A DNA stretch of 64,000 bases from Pseudomonas entomophila (GTDB lineage Bacteria; Pseudomonadota; Gammaproteobacteria; Pseudomonadales; Pseudomonadaceae), in assembly GCF_013523165.1 (NCBI RefSeq), contig NZ_JAAMQI010000009.1, forward strand, positions 1 to 64,000. The letters are read 5' to 3'. The position numbers were made by a program, and so were the translations under genes. Below, one piece after another: positions 8,417 to 17,796 of this stretch; position 1 is the stretch's first letter; each line of letters starts with the position of its first letter. Below the pieces are notes generated by a model that saw only the letters and a list, made by a program, of their open reading frames with translations, ran no database searches and was not told where the DNA came from.

Positions 8417-9234
8417 GTACCCACAGCAATACCGATATCGAGATCCGGCTGCTGATCGAGGCGATCTACCTCAAGTACAGCTACGATTTCCGCGACTACT
8501 CGGGTGCGTCGATCAAGCGGCGCATCCAGCACGCACTCGGCCAGTTCGACTGCCGCACGGTTTCGGCCCTGCAGGAGCGCGTGCTGCACGATCCGGCGAT
8601 GTTCATGCAGCTGCTGCAGTACCTGACGATTCCGGTCAGCGAAATGTTTCGCGACCCAGGGCACTTCCTGGCGCTGCGCACCGAGGTGGTGCCGTTGCTG
8701 CGCACCTGGCCATCGATCAAGGTCTGGATCGCCGGATGCAGCACGGGCGAGGAGGTCTATTCGATGGCGATCCTGTTGCGCGAGGAAGGGCTGCTCGAGC
8801 GCACGATCCTCTATGCCACCGACATCAACCCCAGCTCGCTGGACAAGGCCAAGCAGGGCATCTATGCCTTGAACGACATCGAGCAGTACGCCGATAACTA
8901 TCGCCTGGCCGGTGGCCGCCGCGATTTCGCCGACTACTACACGGCCGCCTATGACCACGTGATCATGGATGGCAGCCTGCGCGAAAACGTCACCTTCGCG
9001 GATCACAGCCTGGCCACCGACAGTGTGTTTTCCGAGACGCAGCTGGTGTCTTGCCGCAATGTGCTGATTTATTTCAATAAAAGCTTGCAAGACCGTGCCT
9101 TCGGCCTGTTTCATGAGTCGCTGTGTCATCGCGGCTTCCTGTTGCTCGGCAGCAAGGAGTCGGTCGACTTCTCGGCCTACAGCGGTCGTTTCACGCAGCT
9201 GGTCAAGCCTGAACGGATCTACCGCAAGTCATGA
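8413..9234 (+). CDS. CheR-type protein-glutamate methyltransferase
   Basis: This 273-residue protein is an S-adenosylmethionine-dependent methyltransferase of the CheR family, which in chemotaxis methylates receptor glutamates. The N-terminal helical domain is present. The catalytic domain has the SAM motif VWIAGCSTGEEVYSMAILL, ATDINPSSLDKAK and the NVLIYFNKSLQ motif. It lacks TPR repeats. The start is TTG at 8413, overlapping the kinase stop as TTGA, with GGAG just upstream, so translation is probably coupled. No chemoreceptor lies in the window; the partner is more likely the hybrid kinase or another membrane sensor. Confidence 0.9.
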   Translation: MSTHSNTDIEIRLLIEAIYLKYSYDFRDYSGASIKRRIQHALGQFDCRTVSALQERVLHDPAMFMQLLQYLTIPVSEMFRDPGHFLALRTEVVPLLRTWPSIKVWIAGCSTGEEVYSMAILLREEGLLERTILYATDINPSSLDKAKQGIYALNDIEQYADNYRLAGGRRDFADYYTAAYDHVIMDGSLRENVTFADHSLATDSVFSETQLVSCRNVLIYFNKSLQDRAFGLFHESLCHRGFLLLGSKESVDFSAYSGRFTQLVKPERIYRKS

Positions 9235-9806
9235 AGGCGATCCGTGCGGTGGTCATCGGCGCCTCGGCAGGCGGCGTCTCGGCACTGTTTCAGGTGCTCG
9301 GTGCGCTGCCTCAGGCCTTCGCCTTGCCGGTGGTGTGTATCCTGCACCTGCCCGAAGGGCGGCCCAGTCATCTGGCCGAGGTCCTGCAACGGCGCTTGTC
9401 GCGCCCGGTCTGCGAAGCCCTGGACAAGGCCACGCTCGAGCCGGGTTGGATCTACGTGGCAGGGCCGGGGTATCACCTGTCGATCGAGCGCGACTTCAGC
9501 CTGTCGTTGAGCCAGGAGGCACCGGTGCACCATTCGCGCCCGGCCATCGACCTGCTCTTCGAGTCGGCAGCCGACGCCTATGGCGAGGCGCTGCTGGGGG
9601 TCTTGATGACCGGTGCCAACGAAGACGGGGCCCGTGGCCTGGCCTGTATCAAACGCAAGGGTGGTCGGACCGTGGTCCAGGATCCTCGTGATGCCGAGGT
9701 CAGTCTGATGCCCGAGGCCGCGTTGGCCCTGCACCAGCCTGACCATCTTCTTACCCTGAGCGGTATCGGGCAGTTGCTCGCTACCCTGGAATCGAGCGCA
9801 TGTTGA
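9231..9806 (+). CDS. CheB-type methylesterase, catalytic domain only
   Basis: This 191-residue protein matches only the C-terminal esterase/amidase domain of CheB, which removes methyl groups added by CheR. The likely triad is Ser12 (VIGASAGGV), His39 (ILHLPEGRPSHL) and Asp132 (MTGANEDGA), with spacing very close to that of classical CheB. The regulatory receiver domain is absent, so activity is not controlled by in-cis phosphorylation. The ATG overlaps the cheR-like stop (ATGA), and its own end overlaps the next gene by 7 nt. The pair forms a methylation/demethylation cassette inside a kinase operon. Confidence 0.9.
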   Translation: MKAIRAVVIGASAGGVSALFQVLGALPQAFALPVVCILHLPEGRPSHLAEVLQRRLSRPVCEALDKATLEPGWIYVAGPGYHLSIERDFSLSLSQEAPVHHSRPAIDLLFESAADAYGEALLGVLMTGANEDGARGLACIKRKGGRTVVQDPRDAEVSLMPEAALALHQPDHLLTLSGIGQLLATLESSAC

Positions 9807-11026
9807 ACACCATCACCGCCAAGCTACTGATCGTCGACGATCTGCCGGAGAACCTTCTGGCACTCGACGCCTTGATCCGGGGCGACCGCCGCGAGGTCCA
9901 TCAGGCGCTGTCCGCCGAGCAGGCGCTGATGCTGCTGCTCGAGCACGAATTCGCCCTGGCCATTCTCGACGTGCAGATGCCGGGCATGAATGGCTTCGAG
10001 CTGGCCGAGCTGATGCGTGGCGCGGAGAAGACCAAACACATCCCGATCGTGTTCGTCAGCGCCGCAGGGCGTGAGATGAACTACGCGTTCAAGGGCTACG
10101 AAAGCGGCGCCGTGGATTTCCTGCACAAGCCGCTGGACACCCAGGCGGTGAAGAGCAAGGTCTCGGTGTTCGTCGACTTGTACTGTCAGCGGCAGATCCT
10201 CGGCCGGCAGCTCGAGGCGATCGAACGCAACCGACAGGAGCAGGCCGTGCTGCTGGAGCAGTTGCAGTCCACCCAGACCGAGCTGGAGCGGGCGGTGAGC
10301 ATGCGCGACGACTTCATGTCGATCGTTTCGCACGAGCTGCGCACGCCGCTCAATGGCCTGATCCTCGAAACCCAGTTGCGCAAGATGCACTTGATCAACG
10401 GGAACCTGGAGGCTTTCTCGCTCGACAAGCTCAAGGCCATGACCGAGCGCGACGAACGCCAGATCAACAGCCTGATCCGGCTGATCGACGACATGCTCGA
10501 CGTTTCGCGCATTCGTACCGGCAAGCTGTCGATCAGGCCCGACACCTGTGAACTGGATCGGGTGGTGCAGGCGCTGGTCGAAAACTTCGAAGCCCAGGCC
10601 GCCGCACTGGGCACCACCATCGAGCTGGAGCCTTGCGAGACCTTGTGCGGCTGCTGGGATGCGCTGCGCATCGAGCAGGTGCTGGCCAACCTGCTGTCCA
10701 ATGCCCTGCGTTATGGCGAGCAGCGTCCGGTGCAGGTGCGCGTGTTCGAGCAGGACGGCATGGCCTGCGTGCAGGTCCAGGATCAGGGCATCGGCATCAG
10801 CCTGGCCAACCAGCAGCGGATCTTCCAGCAGTTCGAACGTGTGGCCCAGAGCCGGTCGGTGGCCGGGCTGGGGTTGGGCCTGTACATCTCCGACCAGATC
10901 GTCCAGGCCCACGGCGGGCGCATCGAGGTCCACAGCGAAGAAGGCCAGGGTTCGCGGTTCAGCATCTGGCTGCCGCTGCCCAAGTCCCTACATGAAACTG
11001 GTCAGGTGCAGGCAACCTCTGCGTGA
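9800..11026 (+). CDS. Receiver-histidine kinase (REC-HisKA-HATPase), soluble
   Basis: This 408-residue cytosolic protein begins with a receiver (LLIVDDLPENL, Asp in AILDVQMPGMNGFE, Lys in LHKPLDT; residues ~8-125). A coiled-coil linker (~130-165) and a HisKA domain with FMSIVSHELRTPLNG follow. The ATPase part has NLLSNALRYG, DQGIGIS and GLGLGLYISDQIV. No transmembrane segment is seen. A receiver placed before a kinase suggests its activity is set by phosphate from another kinase, probably the 1157-residue hybrid. The gene starts inside the cheB-like gene's last codons, showing tight operon packing. Confidence 0.9.
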   Translation: MLNTITAKLLIVDDLPENLLALDALIRGDRREVHQALSAEQALMLLLEHEFALAILDVQMPGMNGFELAELMRGAEKTKHIPIVFVSAAGREMNYAFKGYESGAVDFLHKPLDTQAVKSKVSVFVDLYCQRQILGRQLEAIERNRQEQAVLLEQLQSTQTELERAVSMRDDFMSIVSHELRTPLNGLILETQLRKMHLINGNLEAFSLDKLKAMTERDERQINSLIRLIDDMLDVSRIRTGKLSIRPDTCELDRVVQALVENFEAQAAALGTTIELEPCETLCGCWDALRIEQVLANLLSNALRYGEQRPVQVRVFEQDGMACVQVQDQGIGISLANQQRIFQQFERVAQSRSVAGLGLGLYISDQIVQAHGGRIEVHSEEGQGSRFSIWLPLPKSLHETGQVQATSA

Positions 11027-11038
11027 CCTCAAGGTCGT

Positions 11039-11449
11039 ATGGCCAATCCTGTCGAATATCTAGGTTTTGAAATGAGTGAAGATGCACAAGATGTCGTACT
11101 GATCGTCGAGGACGAGGAGGCGATCCGCATGATCTTGCGCGATTACCTCGCCGGCGAGGGGTATCACGTGCTGGTGGCGGAGAACGGCGAGCAGGCGTTT
11201 GCCATCCTGGCGAGCAAGCCGCACCTTGACCTGATGGTCACTGATTTTCGTCTGCCCGGCGGTATCTCCGGCGTGGAAATCGCCGAGCCGGCGGTCAAGC
11301 TGCGGCCCGACCTGAAGGTGATCTTCATCAGCGGCTACCCGGCCGAGATCCTCGAATCCAACAGCCCGATCACCCGCAAGGCACCGATCCTGGCCAAGCC
11401 GTTCGACCTCGATACCCTGCGCAGCAAGATCCACGACCAATTGCGCTGA
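11039..11449 (+). CDS. Single-domain response regulator
   Basis: This 136-residue receiver has VLIVEDEEAIRM, phospho-Asp in DLMVTDFRLPGG, Ser in FISGYPAE and Lys in ILAKPFD. No output domain follows. It lies 12 bp after the receiver-kinase and closes the operon that begins at 4943. Two starts are possible: ATG 11039 with AAGG five bases upstream (preferred), and ATG 11072, giving the more usual MSEDAQD start but with a weaker site. It likely serves as a phosphate sink or shuttle for the operon's kinases. Confidence 0.88.
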   Translation: MANPVEYLGFEMSEDAQDVVLIVEDEEAIRMILRDYLAGEGYHVLVAENGEQAFAILASKPHLDLMVTDFRLPGGISGVEIAEPAVKLRPDLKVIFISGYPAEILESNSPITRKAPILAKPFDLDTLRSKIHDQLR

Positions 11450-11481
11450 CGCGTGCGTCAGCGAGAGGCAGAACCTGATCG

Positions 11482-12063
11482 ATGAATGAACACGTTCGGC
11501 CGGTAGCGCTGGAAAAAGCCTACCGCCTGCTCAACCATGGCCCCACCGTGCTGGTGTCGGCCCGGCACGACGGCGTCGACAACGTCATGGCCGCCGCCTG
11601 GGCCTGCGCCCTGGACTTCGCGCCGCCAAAGGTCACCATCGTCCTCGACAAGATCGCCCACACGCGTGCCCTGGTCGAGGCCAGCGGCTGGCTGGCGCTT
11701 CAGGTGCCCACGGTCGGGCAGGCCGCCTTGACGCATCAGGTCGGCACGCACAGCCTGCTCGACCGACCGGACAAGCTGGCGTCCAGTGGCGTGGTGCTGC
11801 ACCCGGTGGACGGCTACCCGGTGCCTCTGGTCGAGGGATGCTCGGCCTGGCTGATGTGCCGGGTGATCGACGAGCCGCACAACCAGCAGACCTACGACCT
11901 GTTCATCGCCGAGGTGGTGGCCGCCTGGGCCGATGACCGGGCGTTTCGCGACGGGCATTGGCTGTTCGAGCACGCTTCGCCGGCCTGGCGCAGCCTGCAC
12001 TACATTGCAGGCGGCCAGTTCTATGCCATTGGCGAACCCGTGGTGATCGATCCGCAGGCGTGA
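11482..12063 (+). CDS. Flavin reductase-like FMN-binding protein
   Basis: This 193-residue protein fits the flavin-reductase (FMN-binding split barrel) family, which reduces free flavin or transfers electrons with NAD(P)H. Recognisable parts are the N-terminal GPTVLVSARHDGVDNVMAAAW, the strand-rich PPKVTIVLDKIAHTRALVEAS and the later VLHPVDGYPVPLVEG. Loss of the signalling-gene theme suggests a separate cargo gene. It lies 32 bp after the receiver gene and converges with the GlcG-like gene, 10 bp apart. The actual electron acceptor cannot be read from sequence. Confidence 0.8.
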   Translation: MNEHVRPVALEKAYRLLNHGPTVLVSARHDGVDNVMAAAWACALDFAPPKVTIVLDKIAHTRALVEASGWLALQVPTVGQAALTHQVGTHSLLDRPDKLASSGVVLHPVDGYPVPLVEGCSAWLMCRVIDEPHNQQTYDLFIAEVVAAWADDRAFRDGHWLFEHASPAWRSLHYIAGGQFYAIGEPVVIDPQA

Positions 12064-12073
12064 GTCGGTCAGC

Positions 12074-12472
12074 CTACAGCGCGCCGACCCCGACCTTGGC
12101 GATCTCGGCATCCTGCTCGGCCTGTACGCCCGAGACGCCGATGGCGCCGATCACCAGGCCGTCGACCACGACCGGGACGCCCCCTTCGAGGGAGGTCAGG
12201 TGGGGCGCGGTCACGAAGGCCGTGCGGCCCTCGTTGACCATGCGCTCGTACTGCACCGTCTCACGCCGGCCCAGCGCTGCGCTGCGCGCCTTTTCCAGCG
12301 CGATGTAGGCACTGGCCGGTGCGCAACCGTCGAGTCGCTCCAGGGCCAGCGGGTGGCCGCCATCGTCGACGATGGCGATGCACACGGACCAGTGATGGTC
12401 GCTGGCATGCTGCCGGGCGGCCTGCAGCATGCGCAGGATGTCCTTGTGGTCCAGTACCGATTTGCTGTGCAT
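12074..12472 (-). CDS. GlcG/HbpS-family protein
   Basis: This 132-residue protein matches the GlcG/HbpS-like family (also called PduO C-terminal-like or DUF336). Typical motifs are the N-terminal helix with ARQHASDHHWSVCIAIVDDGG, ALERLDGC, the K-A helix SAYIALEKARSAAL, and the Gly-rich end GGVPVVVDGLVIGAIGVSG. Family members bind heme or corrinoids or act as small-molecule sensors; the role here is unknown. The ATG at 12472 has GGAG six bases upstream. It diverges from the hybrid kinase at 12596. Confidence 0.85.
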   Translation of the reverse strand: MHSKSVLDHKDILRMLQAARQHASDHHWSVCIAIVDDGGHPLALERLDGCAPASAYIALEKARSAALGRRETVQYERMVNEGRTAFVTAPHLTSLEGGVPVVVDGLVIGAIGVSGVQAEQDAEIAKVGVGAL

Positions 12473-12595
12473 GAGGTGCTCCGTGCCGTAGGGAAAGGCG
12501 GCAGTATGGCACCCGTGACGACCTGTCGCACGACGGTGCCCCGACAGATTGAACGTACCGCCAACAATACGCTCCTATGCACAGACGGCAACCAG

Positions 12596-15139
12596 ATGCC
12601 CAGACCGAAGAATGCCGGGCACGCTGACATGACACGATCCTTCACCCCAGACATGACCTGCATCGATCGCGAACAACCGGGCTTCCTGCGCCAAGGCGGC
12701 GACGTCGCGCGGTTGTTGTGCCAATCCTCGTCCGTGACGCCGCTCCTGGGCGCACCGCACGACTGGCCCATGGCGCTCAAGACCGTCATGGCCACGCTCC
12801 TGCCGTCCAAGGCGCAGATCGTGCTGTTCTGGGGGCCTGAATACATCGCGCTGTACAACGATGCCTATGCGCCGACCATCGGCGCAAAGCACCCCCATGC
12901 CCTGGGCCGTCCGGCGATCGAACACTGGCGAGAGCTGTGGGATGACCTGGAGCCGCTGCTGCGCGGTGTGCGCGAAACGGGCGAGACGTTCTCGGCCACG
13001 GACCGCCCGTTCTATATCGAGCGCCATGGCCTGGGCGAAACCGCCTGGTTCGACGTGTCGTACTCGGCCGTGCACGATGAACACGGCGAGGTCGGCGGGG
13101 TGTTGTGCATCGTCACCGAGACCACCGAACGCGTGCAGTTCCAGCGGCGCCAGGCCTCGCTGTTGGCCCTGAGTCGGTCATTGCTCACCCTCAGCGACCC
13201 CGAGCAGATCCAGCGGGCAGGCCTGTGCCAGCTGGGGCGGGACCTGGAGGCCGCACGCCTGAGCCTGCTTCGCTGCGACACGCGCGATGAGCCGTGGCAT
13301 GTCTGTGAAGCCTGGGCCGAGGCGGGCACGTGGCCTGCGGACGTCCCGCTGTGCCCTGTGTTCGACGCGGCGACACTCGACGCCTTGCAGCAGGATCGCG
13401 TGGTCCAGGACCACGTGGTCAGCCAAGGGCATCGCTCGACGGCCTTGTACGTGCCGATCCATCGCGCCGAGCGACTCGAGGCCTTGCTCGTGGTGCACAT
13501 GCGCGACACTCGCCTGGTGCGCGAGCAGCAAGTGCAGTGGCTGGACGAGGCCGGCAAGCACATCTGGGCGGCCGCCGTTCATGCCCGCGCCGAACAGGCG
13601 CTCAAGGCCAGTTCCACGCAGTTGGCGGCCATGTTCGAGCAAGCCAGTGCAGGGATCGTCCTGTGCGACCGTACCTGGACCATCACGCGGGCCAACGACC
13701 GCTACTGCGACATGCTCGGACGCACGCGTGCCAGCGTGCTCGGCACCCGCCTGCAGGACCTTCCCGATGCCTGGATGACCGATCTGGGTGCTGCCCGGCA
13801 TGTCGGCCCGCGCCAGGTCACCCGTTGCGTGCTGCGTCCCGACGGCCAGCCGGTGTGGGTGCAGTTGCAGGTCACCCGGCTGCTTCACGAGCAGGACGAA
13901 CTGGCAGGCATGCTGTGCATGTGCATCGACGTCACCGCACGCGTTCAGGCCCAGGCCGAACTGCTGGCGTTGAACGAAAGCCTGGAGGAGCGCGTGGCCA
14001 GTGCCCTGGCCGAGCGCGAGGCGACCCTGGCCGAGCTGCACGAAACCCGCAAGATGGAGATGGTCGGCCAGTTGACCGGCGGCATCGCCCATGACTTCAA
14101 CAACATGCTCACGCCCATCATCGCCTCCCTGGAGCTGCTGCGCCTGCGCCACGACGACCCGCGCAGTACGCGGCTCACCGATGGCGCGCTGCAGGCCGCC
14201 GATCGTGCGCGCACCCTGGTCGGTCGGCTGCTGAGCTTCGCCCAGCGGCAGACCCTCAAGCCTCAGTCGGTTTCGCTGGCCACGCTCATCGGCGACATGC
14301 GCGAGCTGATCGGGCGCTCCCTGGGGCCGACCATCGAGATCGGGCTGGACATCAATGCCTGCCTGCCCTCGGTGACCGTCGACCCGCACCAGTTGGAACT
14401 GGCCATCCTGAACCTGGTGGTCAACGCGCGTGATGCCATGCCCCAGGGTGGGCGGCTGACCCTCAGCGCGGGCGTGGAAGCCCACACGGCGCAAGGTATC
14501 CCCAGCGTCTGGCTGCGCGTCGCGGACACCGGTGTCGGCATGAGCGAAGAGGTGCTCGCCCGCTGTATGGAGCCGTTCTATTCCACCAAGACCATCGGCA
14601 AGAGCACTGGCCTTGGGCTGCCGATGGTGCAGGGTCTGGCCTTGCAGTCGCAAGGCGACTTCAGCATCCGGTCCACGCAAGGGCAGGGCACCGAGGTCAG
14701 CATCTGGTTGCCGGCCAGCCAGGCCGCGTGCGCCAGCCCGTGCGAGTCGTCCAGCGAGACGCCCATGGCTCGGCAGGTGACCCGTGTGCTGCTGGTCGAT
14801 GACGAAGACATCGTGCGTCACGCCACCTGCCTGCAACTGCGTACCCTGGGCTATGACGTCACCGAAGTGGGCAGCGCGGCCTGCGCACGTGAGTTGATCG
14901 AACAAGGCCTGGGGGTGGACGTGCTGGTCACCGACCACATCATGCCGGACATGACCGGTGCGCGCTTGGCCTGCCTGGTGCGGCAACAGCGACCGGAGTT
15001 GCCCGTGCTGATCATCACCGGTTACGCCAACCTGTCGCCCGACGAATTGCAGGATTTCGACGTCCTGCGCAAGCCGTTCCGCCGGGCCGAGCTGGCGCAG
15101 AGCCTGGCACGCCTGATGACTGCCAGCGTGGTGTCCTAG
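12596..15139 (+). CDS. Soluble hybrid histidine kinase (PAS-GAF-PAS-HK-REC)
   Basis: This protein of about 847 residues has no clear membrane segment. An N-terminal PAS-like domain (FWGPEYIALYNDAYAPTIG) is followed by a GAF-like domain and a second PAS (MFEQASAGIVLCDRTWTITR). A short coiled coil leads to a HisKA/HPK4-type phospho-acceptor, GQLTGGIAHDFNNMLTP. The ATPase has NLVVNARDAMP, DTGVGMS and STGLGLPMVQG. A C-terminal receiver has VLLVDDEDIVRHA and Asp in VLVTDHIMPDMTG. I place the start at ATG 12596; ATG 12629 is an alternative, and neither has a strong ribosome site. The PAS/GAF set suggests cytosolic light, redox or ligand sensing, with no chromophore cysteine identified. Confidence 0.88.
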   Translation: MPRPKNAGHADMTRSFTPDMTCIDREQPGFLRQGGDVARLLCQSSSVTPLLGAPHDWPMALKTVMATLLPSKAQIVLFWGPEYIALYNDAYAPTIGAKHPHALGRPAIEHWRELWDDLEPLLRGVRETGETFSATDRPFYIERHGLGETAWFDVSYSAVHDEHGEVGGVLCIVTETTERVQFQRRQASLLALSRSLLTLSDPEQIQRAGLCQLGRDLEAARLSLLRCDTRDEPWHVCEAWAEAGTWPADVPLCPVFDAATLDALQQDRVVQDHVVSQGHRSTALYVPIHRAERLEALLVVHMRDTRLVREQQVQWLDEAGKHIWAAAVHARAEQALKASSTQLAAMFEQASAGIVLCDRTWTITRANDRYCDMLGRTRASVLGTRLQDLPDAWMTDLGAARHVGPRQVTRCVLRPDGQPVWVQLQVTRLLHEQDELAGMLCMCIDVTARVQAQAELLALNESLEERVASALAEREATLAELHETRKMEMVGQLTGGIAHDFNNMLTPIIASLELLRLRHDDPRSTRLTDGALQAADRARTLVGRLLSFAQRQTLKPQSVSLATLIGDMRELIGRSLGPTIEIGLDINACLPSVTVDPHQLELAILNLVVNARDAMPQGGRLTLSAGVEAHTAQGIPSVWLRVADTGVGMSEEVLARCMEPFYSTKTIGKSTGLGLPMVQGLALQSQGDFSIRSTQGQGTEVSIWLPASQAACASPCESSSETPMARQVTRVLLVDDEDIVRHATCLQLRTLGYDVTEVGSAACARELIEQGLGVDVLVTDHIMPDMTGARLACLVRQQRPELPVLIITGYANLSPDELQDFDVLRKPFRRAELAQSLARLMTASVVS

Positions 15140-17334
15140 GCGTCGACCTGATCCAGGAGCTTGTCCAGCAGCGCACAGACCTGCTCGGCGGAATAAGGCT
15201 TGGCGATGAACGGAAAACCCTGCACGCCGCGCTCGGCGATGACGTCGCTGTAGCCCGAGGTCAGGATCACCGGCAGTTGAGGATGGCGTCGACGGATCGC
15301 CTTGGCCAGCGCCAGGCCGTTCATGCCCGGCATCATCACGTCCGAGAAGACCACGTTCACGCAGAGGTCGTGGCTGTCCAGCAGATCGAGCGCTTCTTCG
15401 CCCGTGCGTGCCCAGCTGACCCGATACCCATGGTCCTGAAGGATTTGCTCGGCGAAGCTGCCGATGTCCAGGTTGTCCTCGACGACCAGCACGTGACTGC
15501 GCGCAGCCTCCCGTGACGACCGCTGGACGTCGGCAACCGGCACCGGGGCCGAGCGCTCTGGCGAAGTGACCTGCGGCAAGTACAGGGTGAACGTCGTGCT
15601 CTGCCCAGGCTCGCTGCGTACCTGCACCTCGCCGCCCGACTGCTTGGCGAAGCCGAAGACCTGCGACAGCCCCAGGCCGGTCCCTTGCCCGGAAGCCTTG
15701 GTGGTGAAGAAGGGGTCGAAGATGCGTTCGATCAACTCGGGGGCGATGCCCGTACCGGTGTCGATCACCGAAATCGCTGCGAAGCGTCCGAGCAAGGGCG
15801 GGTGCCCGCGCATGCTGGGCACGGCATGGTCGGGGTGCAGGCACAGGCGCAGCACGCCTTCACCGCCCATCGCATCGCGCCCATTGAGCACCAGGTTGAC
15901 GATGGCGGTTTCGAGTTGCGCCAGGTCGGCGTGGATGTAGCAGGGTGCGTCGGGCAGCGTCAGCGCGATCTGCAACCGTGACCCGATGGCGGCGTCGAGC
16001 ATGTCGGCGATCGCCGCCAGGCGCGGTGCGGCGGCGAAGGTTTCTGGCACCAGGGCCTGACGCCGCGCGAAGGCCAGCAGTTGCCCCGTCAGCTTGGCGC
16101 CGCGGTCGACCGAGTCGGCCATGGTCTTGATGTAGCGCGTACGCCGTGCTTCGTCCAGGTCCGGGCGCTTGAGAAAGTGGATCGACGAGCGAATGATGGT
16201 CAGCAGGTTGTTGAAGTCATGCGCGACGCCGCCCGTCAGCTGGCCGATGGCCTCGAGCTTCTGCGACTGGCGCAGCGCCGCCTCGGCATGTTGCAGCTGG
16301 GCCGTGCGTTCACCGACACGCTGTTCGAGCGTGGCATTGAGCGTGGCCAGGGCCGACGCTGCCGCCCGCGCCTCGGCGAACGACTGCACACGCTGGATGT
16401 GGGCCCAGCACCGTTCGGTGACTTCGCGGATCAGCGCCTGCTCGTATACGCTCCACACACGCGGCGCACGGTCATTGACGGCCATCAGCGCGATCAGACG
16501 GCCGTCCTTGAACAGCGGCATGCACACCGAGGCATGGATGCCGAGCTGCTGGTAGCTGACAGCGTCCGCAAGTGGCAGCTCGTCGAGCGCGTTGATCACC
16601 AGAGGCGCACCGGCACGCAGGCGACTCACCGCCAGGCTGCCGAAGCGTGACAGGTGATAGTGCCCGATCAGGCGCGGAGCGTCGTCCGCCACCCAATCGC
16701 CATCGATGCTGAAGCAGTCCTGGTCGGCATCCATCATGCCGTAGCCGCAGCTGGACAGGTTCAGCTGTTCGCCCAGCATGCGCGTGGTGGTGGCCATGAT
16801 CAGGGCCGGATCGGTGGCGCTGGCGACGGCCCGGCCCAGGGTGTCGAGAAAGTGCAGGCGCTGGTTGGCCAGGACGGTCGCCGTCGTCTCGGTGACGGTG
16901 TCGAGCAGGCCGACCACATGGCCTTCGTGGTCACGGATGGGGCTGTAGCAGAAGGTGAAATAGGCCCGTTCAGGGCTGCCGCTGCGGTCGATGACCAGCG
17001 GGAAATCCTCGATGTAGAAAGCCTCACCCTGCAGGGTGCGCCGGGCCATGTCGCTGATGTCGCTCCAGGCCTCTTCCCAGACCTGGCTGAAGGGCCGGCC
17101 GAGCGCGGAAGGCTTGTCGCCCAGGATGGTGGCGAAGGCATCGTTGTGGAACGTCAGCAGGTCGGGCCCCCAGAGCACGGCCTGTGGGAAGCGAGAGGCC
17201 AGGCACAGTGCCAGGGTGGTCTTGAGCGTGTCCGGCCAGTGTTCGAGTGGCCCAAGGGGGAAGTCGGTCCAGTCGTGATTACCAATGCGGTCCGCCATGA
17301 AACCGCCACCTTCCAACCATCGTGCCCTGTACAT
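15136..17334 (-). CDS. Soluble hybrid histidine kinase (PAS-GAF-HK-REC)
   Basis: This 732-residue protein is a near relative of the convergent kinase at 12596. The N-terminal PAS-like region includes AVLWGPDLLTFHNDAFATIL and a PAC-type FTFCYSPIRDHEG. A GAF domain (~150-310) and a coiled coil follow. The HPK4-type acceptor is QLTGGVAHDFNNLLT. The ATPase motifs are NLVLNGRDAMG, DTGTGIA and GTGLGLSQVFGFA. A C-terminal receiver has LVVEDNLDIG and Asp in VVFSDVMMPGMNG. ATG 17334 has AGGA seven bases upstream. Its stop codon overlaps the stop of the opposing kinase through a shared CTAG, so the two mRNAs are complementary at their 3' ends. Confidence 0.9.
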   Translation of the reverse strand: MYRARWLEGGGFMADRIGNHDWTDFPLGPLEHWPDTLKTTLALCLASRFPQAVLWGPDLLTFHNDAFATILGDKPSALGRPFSQVWEEAWSDISDMARRTLQGEAFYIEDFPLVIDRSGSPERAYFTFCYSPIRDHEGHVVGLLDTVTETTATVLANQRLHFLDTLGRAVASATDPALIMATTTRMLGEQLNLSSCGYGMMDADQDCFSIDGDWVADDAPRLIGHYHLSRFGSLAVSRLRAGAPLVINALDELPLADAVSYQQLGIHASVCMPLFKDGRLIALMAVNDRAPRVWSVYEQALIREVTERCWAHIQRVQSFAEARAAASALATLNATLEQRVGERTAQLQHAEAALRQSQKLEAIGQLTGGVAHDFNNLLTIIRSSIHFLKRPDLDEARRTRYIKTMADSVDRGAKLTGQLLAFARRQALVPETFAAAPRLAAIADMLDAAIGSRLQIALTLPDAPCYIHADLAQLETAIVNLVLNGRDAMGGEGVLRLCLHPDHAVPSMRGHPPLLGRFAAISVIDTGTGIAPELIERIFDPFFTTKASGQGTGLGLSQVFGFAKQSGGEVQVRSEPGQSTTFTLYLPQVTSPERSAPVPVADVQRSSREAARSHVLVVEDNLDIGSFAEQILQDHGYRVSWARTGEEALDLLDSHDLCVNVVFSDVMMPGMNGLALAKAIRRRHPQLPVILTSGYSDVIAERGVQGFPFIAKPYSAEQVCALLDKLLDQVDA

Positions 17335-17796
17335 CGTGATTCCTGTTTGCTCGAGCGTTTACTGACAGGCCATAGGGTGCACCGAGACGCCCGCCAAAGG
17401 CGAGTGATTTTCGTCGGCGTTCGAGAGGCCAGGCGCCCTGCTCATGGGGTGGCAGCGATGCTGCGGCTGCCTTCGTGGCACCGTACGACACCCTGTCACT
17501 GCCTGGCCGCTCGGTAGACAATACGCCTGGCGAACGCATGCAAGGGGTGCTCCGATTGTCCTGTCGGGTGGCCTCGGGGGGCGTCCTGTGTTTTCATGCC
17601 TTCCCTTCGGGAAGCCACGGATGTGGTGAATCGTATCAAGGGCACCGCTCGCTCGACGCTTGTCGAGTGGCTTCGCGCAGCGCGCCCGGCGTCGTTCAGC
17701 GTCTTGGTTCTCAGAGGCGAACGTCCTGGTAGGCCGCCGGTCGGAGTGTTAGCGCAAGCATAAAGCGTTGCCGTCGCATCAAGGAGTTGCCTATTA
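17335..17796. other. Divergent intergenic region before the BCCT carrier
   Basis: About 460 bp without a convincing gene lies between the leftward hybrid kinase and the rightward carrier. Several short ORFs exist in it but none has a ribosome site or protein-like composition. It must contain the promoters of both neighbours; I could not pick a clear -35/-10 pair. The carrier's ribosome site AAGGAG lies near 17780. Confidence 0.5.

Noticed and set aside
13178..15844. 888-residue leftward frame opposite the hybrid kinase at 12596
   Set aside because: It is antisense to well-supported HisKA, ATPase and receiver motifs, and its composition is rich in Gly, Ala, Arg and Gln without any domain.
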